A program made the position numbers and the translations under genes. A stretch of DNA of 37,453 nucleotides from [Eubacterium] yurii subsp. margaretiae ATCC 43715 (GTDB lineage: Bacteria; Bacillota; Clostridia; Peptostreptococcales; Filifactoraceae): positions 1 to 37,453 of the forward strand of contig GL405246.1 in NCBI GenBank assembly GCA_000146855.1, given 5' to 3'. The notes beneath the pieces were generated by a model, which saw only the letters and a program-made list of their open reading frames with translations, was not told the origin of the DNA and searched no databases. This document shows, piece by piece, positions 26,852 to 34,753 of this stretch (positions are counted from its first letter, which is position 1; the number at the start of each line of letters is the position of its first letter).

Positions 26852-27406
26852 CTATTTTATCTTTGTTGCTATGCCGGACAGCATAAAATACACTTCGTCG
26901 GAAATACCGCAAAACATTTGGTTTATCTCACCATGTAAAGAAACATATCTCCTGACATATCTGCTGACATTGACAGTGGAAAGACCAAGTTCATTTGTCA
27001 CTATTACAAAGCTTATGTTCTTTTTTTGCATTGAAGACAAGATTTTTTGGACATAAGATATTACTCCCTTTGCAAAATCGTCATATATTTTGTCTGAGCA
27101 AGTCTCAAAATCTATCTTTGAATTGTACATCAAATTGCTAAGCATACCGCTTAAGCAGTCAATCATACAAATATCTGTCGAAAGAGAAGAAATTACCTTA
27201 TCTATGGAGTCAAAATTTTCCACAGTTGTAAATCTGTCAGATCTTCTTTGAACGTGCTTTTTGACCTTGAGTCTCATCTCTTCATCAGTTATCGTATTTG
27301 TAGCAATATATGTCCTTTTCTCACCCAAGAGTAGAGATCTCTGCTCTGCAAAAGAGGATTTTCCTGATGATATACCGCCTAAGACTGTTATTATATTTTT
27401 TGCCAT
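26852..27406 (-). CDS. cobU: Adenosylcobinamide kinase / adenosylcobinamide-phosphate guanylyltransferase
   Basis: CobU phosphorylates adenosylcobinamide and then attaches GMP, making the substrate for CobS. The P-loop GGISSGKS is at residues 10-17, close to the N-terminus as in the family, where G-R-SGKS is usual. YIATNT, MIDCLSGMLSNLMY and VTNELGLSTV match later CobU motifs. At 184 residues the size is normal. The upstream GTG is only one base from the GGGGGG ribosome site; the ATG chosen has proper spacing. The P-type ATPase follows after nine bases. It diverges from the DUF4825-like gene. Confidence 0.88.
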   Translation of the reverse strand: MAKNIITVLGGISSGKSSFAEQRSLLLGEKRTYIATNTITDEEMRLKVKKHVQRRSDRFTTVENFDSIDKVISSLSTDICMIDCLSGMLSNLMYNSKIDFETCSDKIYDDFAKGVISYVQKILSSMQKKNISFVIVTNELGLSTVNVSRYVRRYVSLHGEINQMFCGISDEVYFMLSGIATKIK

Positions 27407-27528
27407 CACGCCCCCCTAAATTCAATGCAATAAATAGTTAATTTCAATAAAATTTCTTTTAAAAATCAGTAGCTTTTTTATACCCAATAAAAGTAAATAA
27501 TATTAAGATTCTCGCTTTTTATTTTGAC

Positions 27529-27557
27529 TTTAAAAAAATAGATATATGTGGTATAAT
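27529..27557 (+). promoter_or_regulatory. Promoter for the DUF4825-like gene
   Basis: TGG plus a perfect TATAAT (27552-27557) forms an extended -10, with a weak -35 TTTAAA 17 bases upstream. A better-looking TTGACT at 27524 is 22 bases away and too far. The transcript would start near 27564, leaving a leader of about 140 bases. Confidence 0.6.
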
Positions 27558-27578
27558 AGCATAAGTTTTTTGAGTAAA

Positions 27579-27686
27579 TGTTTGTCTTACTTTAGCTTAA
27601 GTGTAAAAGCTAAGATGTCAAACATACGAATTCGTAAGAAAATTTAATTATGATGCTGATGAATATCTAAACATCGGTGTCAGCAT
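27579..27686 (+). promoter_or_regulatory. Structured leader with two hairpins
   Basis: Hairpin 1 pairs TGTTTG (27579-27584) with CAAACA (27619-27624) and TTAGCTT (27592-27598) with AAGCTAA (27607-27613), with an internal loop. Hairpin 2 pairs ATGCTGA (27653-27659) with TCAGCAT (27680-27686). The second ends five bases before the ribosome site, so it could mask it. No known riboswitch class was recognised. Confidence 0.4.
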
Positions 27687-27703
27687 GATTGAAGGTGAAA
27701 TCT

Positions 27704-29050
27704 ATGAAAAAAAATAAATCAATTGTTTTGATTGTCTTGTGTCTAATCGTTGCTGTGGTGGCAGTGGCAATGTTCAAAAATAGGGGTACAAACACAGACA
27801 TAGCACAGTCAAGCGGCAAGACAACTGAGGAAAAACTTTTCAGCTTTCGCACAGAGTACATAGGAGATGCGTCCAAATCATCTATGATAGCCCAAAATCT
27901 AAAGTTGGACGATTCATTTTCCTATTATGCCACATCTCTTGAGACAGCTGCAGAAAAGCCAAAGGGTATAACCATAGTATACAACTCTTTGGACGGCAAC
28001 ACTACTCTTAGCAAGGCTGAAAAATACAAGTTTGTATATAATTCATTGGTGATTTTTTCCCTCATTGGCAACTGTGAAGTCGTGACTGTGTCTGTCAACA
28101 AAGACGGTACTGTACTGCCATTGGAGTCTATACAAAGAGACTTTGCAGTCAAATTATTAGGCTACGATCCATTTACTAAGACGGCGACTTTGGAAGATTT
28201 CAAAAAATATATGCAGGAGATAGAAAAGGTCGATTATGCTACTATCAGCCTACCTTCTACAAATCTTGAAGACTCCATTACAACAGCTATCAACTCTCGC
28301 TACAAGGGACAGCTATATTCCGGAGAGTTTGCAACATCCGGTCATATCACACTTTCTACTGAAACTGACGGCTCTAATACGACAGCTACTATATATATGT
28401 CATACTATGAATTCCAATTTGAAAACGGCATCTTTGAAAAATGTGCAGATGCTACAGGACCTGCAAAGTTAGTATTTTCAAAAGATGCACTTGGCAACTA
28501 CTCTTTGGTGGAATATTTGGAGCCTGTGAAAAAGGGTAACCAATATAACATAGCCTTGCAAACTATGTTTTCAGATGAAGACATAGCAAAGATAAACAAC
28601 ATCGAGTCTGACGAAAGTCAAAAACAGATTATAAACGATCAAATTATCGCCACAGTCAAAGACTATCTCACATACATCGGCAGGAGCGAGTCTAAGATAG
28701 CCTTGGATTACCAAGAAAAGAACTATCCGCCTCTTGATCCTAAAAATGCCATACTATTCGACGTTGTATACAAGGCTTATCAGGAGTACCCTTACTATGC
28801 CGGTAGCATCGAAAGGGTAGAAAACGGCGTGAGATATGAGTATAAGACAGACTACGAAAAGCAGGGGACTTCAGACGTATTTTCTTATACCAAGACAAAT
28901 ACTGCAAATAAAAATGTGGAAGAAAAGGTGAAGTTGGAATTAAACGGCAGTGATGTAAAGGTGCTTGAAGGTACTATAAGAAAGGAATACACACAGTTCA
29001 AACAACAGTATGACAAGGACATCAATGCAAGTCAAGGGCAAAAAAATTAG
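27704..29050 (+). CDS. Membrane-anchored DUF4825-like protein
   Basis: I recognise the first half only loosely. After a basic start a hydrophobic segment (about residues 5-23) anchors the protein, and the rest should be outside. The segment beginning FRTEYIGDASKSSMIAQNL, with a later YNSLVIFSLIGNCEVVTVSV and a YDPFTKTATLEDFKKYM block, resembles DUF4825, a domain found in some BlaR1/MecR1-type and other Firmicute surface proteins. The C-terminal half (about 230-448) is unfamiliar and rich in charged residues and Tyr. The ATG is preferred over an in-frame TTG because GAAGGTGA lies just before it. The two genes that follow on the same strand, an anchored propeller-like protein and CvpA, suggest an envelope role. 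Confidence 0.65.
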   Translation: MKKNKSIVLIVLCLIVAVVAVAMFKNRGTNTDIAQSSGKTTEEKLFSFRTEYIGDASKSSMIAQNLKLDDSFSYYATSLETAAEKPKGITIVYNSLDGNTTLSKAEKYKFVYNSLVIFSLIGNCEVVTVSVNKDGTVLPLESIQRDFAVKLLGYDPFTKTATLEDFKKYMQEIEKVDYATISLPSTNLEDSITTAINSRYKGQLYSGEFATSGHITLSTETDGSNTTATIYMSYYEFQFENGIFEKCADATGPAKLVFSKDALGNYSLVEYLEPVKKGNQYNIALQTMFSDEDIAKINNIESDESQKQIINDQIIATVKDYLTYIGRSESKIALDYQEKNYPPLDPKNAILFDVVYKAYQEYPYYAGSIERVENGVRYEYKTDYEKQGTSDVFSYTKTNTANKNVEEKVKLELNGSDVKVLEGTIRKEYTQFKQQYDKDINASQGQKN

Positions 29051-29093
29051 ATAAGATAAAGTTGTAGGAAAGGATTTTGGTAGATTATTTAGC

Positions 29094-30167
29094 ATGAAAA
29101 AACAAGACAGATTAAGAATGTTTATAATCATATCTTCGGTACTTTTTGCAGTATTGCTCATTGCCAATATCGTCAAGGCGAATGGAACTGTTGATATAAA
29201 GGAAACAAATAGAAAAGTAAACGAGAAAAACAACTCCATAGTATCTTCCTTTGACTACAACGCAAAGACTGTCGTAGCGGCACTTAACAACGAGATTATC
29301 ATCTATGACGGCAAGAATTTAGTCAAGAAAAACGACAAATTCAAGAATATATTCGAGACAAGACTTGCTATCAATGATTTTGTCTTGAAGGTAGAACAGA
29401 GCAATATATATATCTTGGATAAGATAGACAAGATATTATACAAGATAAACAGTGGCGGTGAGATAGTATCACAGGCAAAGTTTATGGAGAGCGGACAAAA
29501 CATCTACCCCCTCAAAAACGGCGATGTGCTACTGTCATACAATACAAATGTTGCAGCAGACGGCATCATAGTATATGACTCTGATATGAAACAAAAGACC
29601 AATATCAACTATCCAAACAGTCTGATAAGTACAGTAAATTTTGAAGAAAGTACCAATACCATATATGTAAGTGTACAGGTCAACAACCTTGCAGACATTA
29701 CCAATACCATATATGCCTATAATTCAAACTATGAAGTACAATCTATAAACAGTTATAAAAATCTGCTTACCATAGAGATGATTAATACCAACAATTCCAA
29801 GCTCATACTCGATCCTACCAGACTCTATATACTTGACGGAAAATACAAGAATGTGGCTACGATAGACGCTCAAAACTCATTTGCAGGTATGGTGCTGGTA
29901 AATGAAAAGATATATCTGCTAGATGGTAATAAGAACGTTAGGATATATGACAAGACAGGGAAACTCTTAGAAGAAAAGGCATTTAAAGACACAATAAATA
30001 AGATGATATTGAATATTCCACAGATTATATACATCGGTACAACATCGGTACACACGCAAAACCGCACCATAGAATTTGCCAAAGATATTGAAAAGAGCAT
30101 CTTGCTAAGCAACAACAAACTAGTGCTCTTCTTCAAGGGGAATGTGGAAATAATACCTATTCAGTAG
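29094..30167 (+). CDS. Membrane-anchored beta-propeller-like protein (DUF5711-like)
   Basis: A 357-residue protein with an N-terminal signal anchor (about residues 9-29). The remainder is a series of short beta-type repeats such as NNEIIIYDGKNLVKK, NIYILDKIDKILYKI, GIIVYDSDMKQK, TIYAYNSNYE, KIYLLDGNKNVRIYDKTGK, i.e. blade-like units with a tyrosine-Asp turn. This fits a WD40/PQQ-like propeller and, by memory, the DUF5711 family often beside cvpA in Clostridia. No catalytic motif is seen. It begins 43 bases after the DUF4825-like gene; the ribosome site (GAAAGGA) is rather far from ATG. Confidence 0.6.
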   Translation: MKKQDRLRMFIIISSVLFAVLLIANIVKANGTVDIKETNRKVNEKNNSIVSSFDYNAKTVVAALNNEIIIYDGKNLVKKNDKFKNIFETRLAINDFVLKVEQSNIYILDKIDKILYKINSGGEIVSQAKFMESGQNIYPLKNGDVLLSYNTNVAADGIIVYDSDMKQKTNINYPNSLISTVNFEESTNTIYVSVQVNNLADITNTIYAYNSNYEVQSINSYKNLLTIEMINTNNSKLILDPTRLYILDGKYKNVATIDAQNSFAGMVLVNEKIYLLDGNKNVRIYDKTGKLLEEKAFKDTINKMILNIPQIIYIGTTSVHTQNRTIEFAKDIEKSILLSNNKLVLFFKGNVEIIPIQ

Positions 30168-30481
30168 ATTTGAATAATTTACAACTTACTCCAAAAGTTA
30201 TACTAACCATCATCTATAATAGCAAGTATCTATATTAAAGCGACATCGAACATTATATGGATTTTTAATAACTTTGCTACGATGGAGTTTTTAGTGTTAA
30301 TAAGATTAAGGATGATAGATTTTAAAATATTTATTATGATATTGAAAATTCTATTTTTAAATTAAAATTCGTCATATTAATGGATAAATTAAGTCAAGTG
30401 CTTTGTCTTGACAGATTAAAAATAGCATTTAAAGATAGTTAAAAAATAAAATAAGTTTAGTAAAACGGGAGAAAATTAAAA
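30168..30481. other. Intergenic region before cvpA
   Basis: No ORF in 314 bases. A possible remnant of the dispersed repeat tail is at about 30255-30303 (GGATTTTTAATAACTTTG, then TTTTTAGTGTTAATA), similar to 145-210. A perfect TTGACA lies at 30408-30413 near cvpA. Confidence 0.4.
30393..30435 (+). promoter_or_regulatory. Candidate cvpA promoter with overlapping inverted repeat
   Basis: A consensus -35 TTGACA (30408-30413) is 16 bases from a weak -10 TAAAGA (30430-30435). The -35 sits in an inverted repeat GTCAAG-N8-CTTGAC (30393-30412), which may be an operator. Start codon about 45 bases downstream. Confidence 0.4.
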
Positions 30482-31030
30482 ATGAAATTGGGAAACTATA
30501 TAGACATCGCCATTACAGGTTTTTTGATTTTTTCTCTTGTAATGGGATTTAGGAACGGACTGATAAAATCATTATTTATCAGCTTCGGCTTTGTGATAAA
30601 AATAGGGCTTACTTATGTGGTATACACCTTTTTCAAGGACGCATTGCTTTCAAATGACTCCGTAAAAGAAGTACTTACCATGATAAGGACGCCATTGATA
30701 GAAAAATTACCTAATCTGGCACTGATAACATCAGTGGTTGACAATGTCATATTGGTGGTGCTGATTTTTATAATTGCTTCTATATTTATGCTCTTGCTCT
30801 TCCACATGCTTAAAGACTTGATGAGCCAAGATATGCTGTCACTTAGTGACAAGATTTTGGGAGCCTTGTTTTCCTGCCTTAAGAGTGTAATCTTTATAAT
30901 GATTATAGTCTACGCTTTGGATATCAGCAGCGACGCAGTACTTTCCAAGTCTACCAAGGACATGCTCTCAGATTCGATATTACTGCCAAAGTTTTTCTAT
31001 TACAATGTTTTTATGTGGATAGGAAAGTAA
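30482..31030 (+). CDS. cvpA: CvpA family membrane protein
   Basis: The protein resembles CvpA, an inner-membrane protein first known for colicin V production and now linked to envelope homeostasis; the exact function is unknown. The N-terminus IDIAITGFLIFSLVMGFRNG matches the family start (D-x3-GxxxGxxxGFxxG). Four hydrophobic segments are at about 8-25, 28-48, 82-107 and 130-150. LSDKILGALFSCLKSVI is the typical third-helix region (DRxLGxxFGxxKG). At 182 residues the size is normal. The GGGAG ribosome site precedes ATG. It follows the propeller-like gene on the same strand but after 314 bases and with its own candidate promoter. Confidence 0.85.
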   Translation: MKLGNYIDIAITGFLIFSLVMGFRNGLIKSLFISFGFVIKIGLTYVVYTFFKDALLSNDSVKEVLTMIRTPLIEKLPNLALITSVVDNVILVVLIFIIASIFMLLLFHMLKDLMSQDMLSLSDKILGALFSCLKSVIFIMIIVYALDISSDAVLSKSTKDMLSDSILLPKFFYYNVFMWIGK

Positions 31031-31144
31031 GTAGCTCAAAACACCCTAACTTTATTTTATCGCTTTTTTTAGAGTTAAGATATGGAATAAGTGATTAAAG
31101 TTTTGTAGAAATTTAATTAACTAATAAATAAAATATCAAAGTTA

Positions 31145-31200
31145 AAAAAAATACACGCTTAAATTATGTAATACACATAAATCTAAGCGTGTAATTTTTT
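31145..31200. terminator. Bidirectional terminator after cvpA
   Basis: Nine-base arms ACACGCTTA (31153-31161) and TAAGCGTGT (31184-31192) with AAAAAAA to the left and TTTTTT to the right. It fits cvpA on the plus strand and SLH gene 1 on the minus strand. A related hairpin is at 34571-34606. Confidence 0.8.
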
Positions 31201-31240
31201 GCCTGTATTAATAAAACTATGGAAAATCAAATTTTATTAT

Positions 31241-31414
31241 CTAATACTAAAATCTAATAAAACAATGGATAAACTATGTTCACAACATTTATAATAAAGT
31301 AATAAATCTTATACTACTTTTTAAAACTATTTATACTATTATCTATATATTATATAGATAATAGTATAAATACTAATTAGCCAACTTTATCCATCAATCT
31401 AATACTAAAAATCT
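31241..31414. repeat. Direct-repeat-flanked segment with 45-base perfect palindrome
   Basis: Two 22-base arms (31328-31349 and 31351-31372) are exact reverse complements around a single T, built of TTATACTATTATCTATATA. Outside it, ATGGATAAA (31265-31273) is mirrored by TTTATCCAT (31386-31394). The whole is bounded by near-identical 15/16-base direct repeats. This resembles a small MITE-like insertion or a large cruciform, but no transposase or family is recognised. Confidence 0.5.
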
Positions 31415-31566
31415 ATCAATAAGCCTTGTATTTTTATTATAGCAAGGTTATTGATAATCTGAAAAACAAATAATTTGCTAAAATAATAATCTTGGCTTTA
31501 TAAATGGTTATTAGTATAAGAAATATTAGTATAAGATTGATAAATTAAAGTTAAATTTCACATTCA

Positions 31567-33753
31567 TTAAATAGTAATCTTAACATAGTCATTATTATGA
31601 ACAGTTACACGATTAGATTCTATATGGTAGTGATCATAATCACAAACATCACAATAATACTCCCAAATGTCATCCGTTATTTTAACTTTCAATTCAGGGT
31701 TGTCATATTTAAAATCATAATCATAAATAAGTTTAAATTCCCTATCTACCATTTTTTTCTCATACCAATAATAATAGTACGGTTTTTTGCCGCCTTCAAC
31801 TTTGATGGTCAATTTCGTATAATCTCCTGCCTTGCCACGTACACTTTTTGGTTGTTGAGTTATTCTAATTGGGTCCGGACTTGGTGGCATTTCTACCCTT
31901 GCTATATTACTTGTTACAGTATTACCTGCTGAATCGGTAACTATACAACGGTATTCAAAGGGTATAATCTCTACAATAGGCATTAATACATTTGTAGTAT
32001 TGCCTCCTGATGTACTGTTTTCAAAGTCGTATGAGTCTTCGTCATCCTCTCTAAACTGCCATTGATATCTATAAGGTGGGAGGCCTCCATCCGCTTCGAC
32101 TTCCAATGTCACTAACGTTTCAAATTTACCAGTTGCATTTACAGGTTGTTTGGTGATTTTTAACGGTGCTACCTCTCTTCCAACCTTTGCTTCACGACTT
32201 GTAACACTCTTGCCGTTAGCATCTGTGATGACGCAACGATAGAAGCTTTCCAGAATCTGTACAGATGGTCTTAATACATTTGTATTATTTCCTTCTGCAT
32301 TAGTATCTCTAAAAGTCAAATCCATAGGATTAAGGACTTGCCATTGATAGCTATAAGGCTTCCTACCTCCCTCTACTGCAACTTCCAATTTCACCTTATA
32401 TGATAAGTCTGATGATGCATCTTCAGGCTGTTTGGTGATTTTGAGCGGATATGCTCCCGCATCTACTGCCACTAATGCAGGACTACTATTTACCGTATTA
32501 CCTTTTGCGTCCGTAATTACGCATGCGTACGCACAAGCGACGTTTTCTATAGCAGGTTTTAATATATTTGTTCTATTTCCTTCATCATCACTGATTACAT
32601 AATTAGAAGTACCTACCTTTCTTTTCTTCCATTGATAGCTGTAAGGTTTTTTGCCTCCATCTACTTCAACTTCCAATGTGACAGTATCTCCTTCTTTGCC
32701 ATATATATTTCTAGGGTGTTTGACTACTCTAAGTGGAATTGTTTTTGTATCTACCTCCACTCTTGCTTCATTACTTGTTACCTTGTCGCCTTTTGCATCT
32801 GTAATTACACATCTATAGTCATAGGCTAAATCATTTACACCAACACTCAGTGCCTTTGTAGTACTTCCTGTGCTACTACTGTTTTTAAAATTTGGAGCTC
32901 CAACTTTTCTTTCTTCCCATTGATAGCTGTAAGGTGCCTTGCCCCCTTCTACTGCAACCTCCAATGTCACCATAGTTAAAAATTTACCCACTATACTTTG
33001 AGGTTGTTTGGTGATTTTAAGCGGAGTTGTTGTAGATGGTGGTGGAGTAGTACCACCCGGTGGCGGTGTTGTACCACCCGGAGGAGTCGTTGTTCCCGGT
33101 GGAGTTGTGCCTCCGCTCAAGCTAAATCCCAATCTGCGTTTTTTCTCCATCATCCTAATTAATATTGCAGCTACTTCACTTCTTTTGATATTAGATGCAG
33201 GTGAGCAATTTTTATTAGCATCCACTCCGGTAACTATACCTGCTCTATATAGCTTGTATATCGCCTGTGCATTTGGGTGTGTCATAGGAACGTCCGGTAT
33301 TGAGCCGTCTGATACTTCATTTTTCTTTGCCTCTTCGTCTGTAAGTATATTTGCGAAGATTTGCATATATCCTGCTCTTGTAATATTCTTATTCCAATTC
33401 AATTCATCTGTTATTAAATTCTTTTGCTTTGCATAGTCCACATATACCTTGTACCATGGTTTTGATGGAGTGAATTTTACAGCTCCCTGATTTTTCAGCA
33501 TATACATTGCTGCTGCAAGTTTTACTGCCTCTGCTGCCGTCATATTGTCGTTTGGTGCATACTTAGTTGCTTTCTTCCCGCTGATAAGATTAGATTCATA
33601 GGCTGACTTTACATCATCATAGTACCAAGACTTTTCCGGCACATCTGTAAATGGAAGTTTGGCAGCATAGACATCCATAGTGATGATACTCATAAGAAGC
33701 ATGAATATAGTCAACAGTGAGAATTTCCCTGAAAACTTCTTTGTTTTTTTCAT
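31567..33753 (-). CDS. S-layer homology (SLH) surface protein with five Ig-like modules, paralogue 1
   Basis: A secreted wall-anchored protein of 728 residues. A signal peptide ends at about VYA-AK (30/31). Three SLH modules span about 33-88, 96-142 and 150-205 (FTDVPEKSWYYDDVKSAYE, then ITRAGYMQIFANIL, then NIKRSEVAAILIRMM); these bind pyruvylated secondary wall polymers. A Pro/Thr/Gly linker covers 214-244. Five Ig-like modules follow at about 245-334, 340-430, 436-524, 530-621 and 628-718, each with KITKQP, LEVxxxGGxxPYxYQW and YxCVITDxxGxxVTS. Each keeps the core Trp and one Cys but has Val where Ig folds have the first Cys, so the usual disulfide is absent. The last module ends differently, with CDVCDYDHYH at 701-710. 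Ribosome site AAGGAGGG. It is about 87% identical to paralogue 2 over the first 212 residues. Likely an adhesin or surface-layer component (inference). Confidence 0.9.
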   Translation of the reverse strand: MKKTKKFSGKFSLLTIFMLLMSIITMDVYAAKLPFTDVPEKSWYYDDVKSAYESNLISGKKATKYAPNDNMTAAEAVKLAAAMYMLKNQGAVKFTPSKPWYKVYVDYAKQKNLITDELNWNKNITRAGYMQIFANILTDEEAKKNEVSDGSIPDVPMTHPNAQAIYKLYRAGIVTGVDANKNCSPASNIKRSEVAAILIRMMEKKRRLGFSLSGGTTPPGTTTPPGGTTPPPGGTTPPPSTTTPLKITKQPQSIVGKFLTMVTLEVAVEGGKAPYSYQWEERKVGAPNFKNSSSTGSTTKALSVGVNDLAYDYRCVITDAKGDKVTSNEARVEVDTKTIPLRVVKHPRNIYGKEGDTVTLEVEVDGGKKPYSYQWKKRKVGTSNYVISDDEGNRTNILKPAIENVACAYACVITDAKGNTVNSSPALVAVDAGAYPLKITKQPEDASSDLSYKVKLEVAVEGGRKPYSYQWQVLNPMDLTFRDTNAEGNNTNVLRPSVQILESFYRCVITDANGKSVTSREAKVGREVAPLKITKQPVNATGKFETLVTLEVEADGGLPPYRYQWQFREDDEDSYDFENSTSGGNTTNVLMPIVEIIPFEYRCIVTDSAGNTVTSNIARVEMPPSPDPIRITQQPKSVRGKAGDYTKLTIKVEGGKKPYYYYWYEKKMVDREFKLIYDYDFKYDNPELKVKITDDIWEYYCDVCDYDHYHIESNRVTVHNNDYVKITI

Positions 33754-33830
33754 AAATAATCCCTCCTTGATATAATTATTTGTAAAAAGTTTGAAAATCA
33801 GTAAATATAATAATTAAAGACAGGATTTCT

Positions 33831-33960
33831 TCTAATGCTAATCTCTGTTTAAAAAGTCATGTAAAATATTTGATATTGGGATTACTTTTAAATTGTATAA
33901 ACTCTATATTCAAAATATTTACATGGTAACTTAAAAGGTCTTTAGTATAAATACATATAC
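33831..33960 (+). repeat. Dispersed intergenic repeat, copy A
   Basis: The best-preserved pair is this copy and the reverse complement of 12061-12204. The core GTTTAAAAAGTCATGT is identical, as is AGTATAAATA near the far end. It lies in the leader of SLH gene 1 and has no counterpart in the shorter leader of paralogue 2, so it probably inserted after the gene duplication or was lost from the other copy. Confidence 0.75.
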
Positions 33961-34369
33961 AAAGCTATCTTTATAAGTATAATATACAGACTATCTCTTG
34001 ATTAGAAATCCATAATTGTTTATAGCTTAAAAATTAATTATTATTTTTATAACAAAAAATAAATAAAATCTGTTGATAATAAATAATGCTGTAATTGTTT
34101 TATTCAACTAAATTACTATTTTTTAAATTGAGTATAATTATATGAATTTTTTAAAAATTTTAAGACTATATTTTTAAAACCTTGGTGTAATTAAATTGAA
34201 ATTATGGTTAATAAGATTTTTAGCATCAATGTAAAATATATTTAAATTTATGATTTATAAATTTTTGGAATTATACTCATCCTTTTAAAAAATATGTATG
34301 CTTATAAATCAATGATTATGGCTAAGTGACAATGGATATAAACTTTAATTAAAATCATCTTATCACATT

Positions 34370-34433
34370 TTAAAAAAAATTTCCCCCATAATAAAGTACA
34401 GTTTTTTACTTTGTAATGGGAATGTAACAATGG
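34370..34433 (-). promoter_or_regulatory. Conserved upstream element of SLH gene 1
   Basis: Near-identical to 37256-37318 upstream of paralogue 2. On the minus strand it has TTACATT, ATTACAAAGTA, a small hairpin AAAGTA/TACTTT (34393-34412), then GGGGGAAATTTTTT, followed by GATAAGATG (copy 2: GCTATGATG), a possible -10. A promoter is likely but the -35 is unclear. If used, the leader is about 600 bases. Confidence 0.5.
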
Positions 34434-34570
34434 TATTAAGCTTGGCTATGATCTTCGTATTATAATAATTAGACAAATATAAATCAATATTAGGTTAAGG
34501 TATGATGGATATTAATAATAAAGCATATATTTTTACTATAAAATAATTGCTATATTTAAGTAGAATATAT

Positions 34571-34610
34571 ACACGCCTAAAGTGTATATAATAACTCTAA
34601 GCGTGTATTT
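34571..34610 (-). terminator. Hairpin downstream of SLH gene 2
   Basis: ACACGC (34571-34576) pairs with GCGTGT (34601-34606), with partial pairing inside. It is related to the terminator at 31153-31192, including the following GCCTGT word. It is weaker than that one. Confidence 0.55.
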
Positions 34611-34753
34611 ATATTGCCTGTCTTATTGATAAGCCAATTATTTAAACTCCTACCTTTATCTCAATATTTTATTTCCTAAATCTAATAGTAATTTAAGTAT
34701 GATAGTATTAGCTATATCATCTTTCGTATTTTAAATTTTCCAGGCTTAAAAGC

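Larger units (their letters stand above)
31031..31566. other. Convergent intergenic region between cvpA and SLH gene 1
   Basis: These 536 bases contain the bidirectional terminator at 31153-31199, then a segment flanked by the direct repeats CTAATACTAAAATCT (31241-31255) and CTAATACTAAAAATCT (31399-31414) with a 45-base perfect palindrome inside, and a tandem ATTAGTATAAG (two copies, 15 bases apart, near 31510-31535). No gene. Confidence 0.6.
33754..34753. other. 1 kb region between the two SLH genes
   Basis: No ORF. In order it holds repeat copy A (33831-33960), a block that is duplicated upstream of the second SLH gene (about 34115-34440 matches 37005-37320), then the terminator-like hairpin after SLH gene 2 (34571-34606). 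The block carries the likely control elements of SLH gene 1, over 350 bases from its start. Confidence 0.6.

Noticed and set aside
27524..27529. TTGACT as -35 for the DUF4825-like gene
   Set aside because: It is 22 bases from the TATAAT, too far for a vegetative promoter.
33022..33114. Short tandem repeat as a CRISPR or minisatellite
   Set aside because: It encodes the Pro/Thr/Gly linker of the SLH protein; the units are coding, short and irregular.
33008..33436. 142-codon open frame antisense to SLH gene 1 with a Gly/Val-rich start
   Set aside because: It is the complement of the Pro/Thr linker and SLH coding sequence; no ribosome site or independent support.
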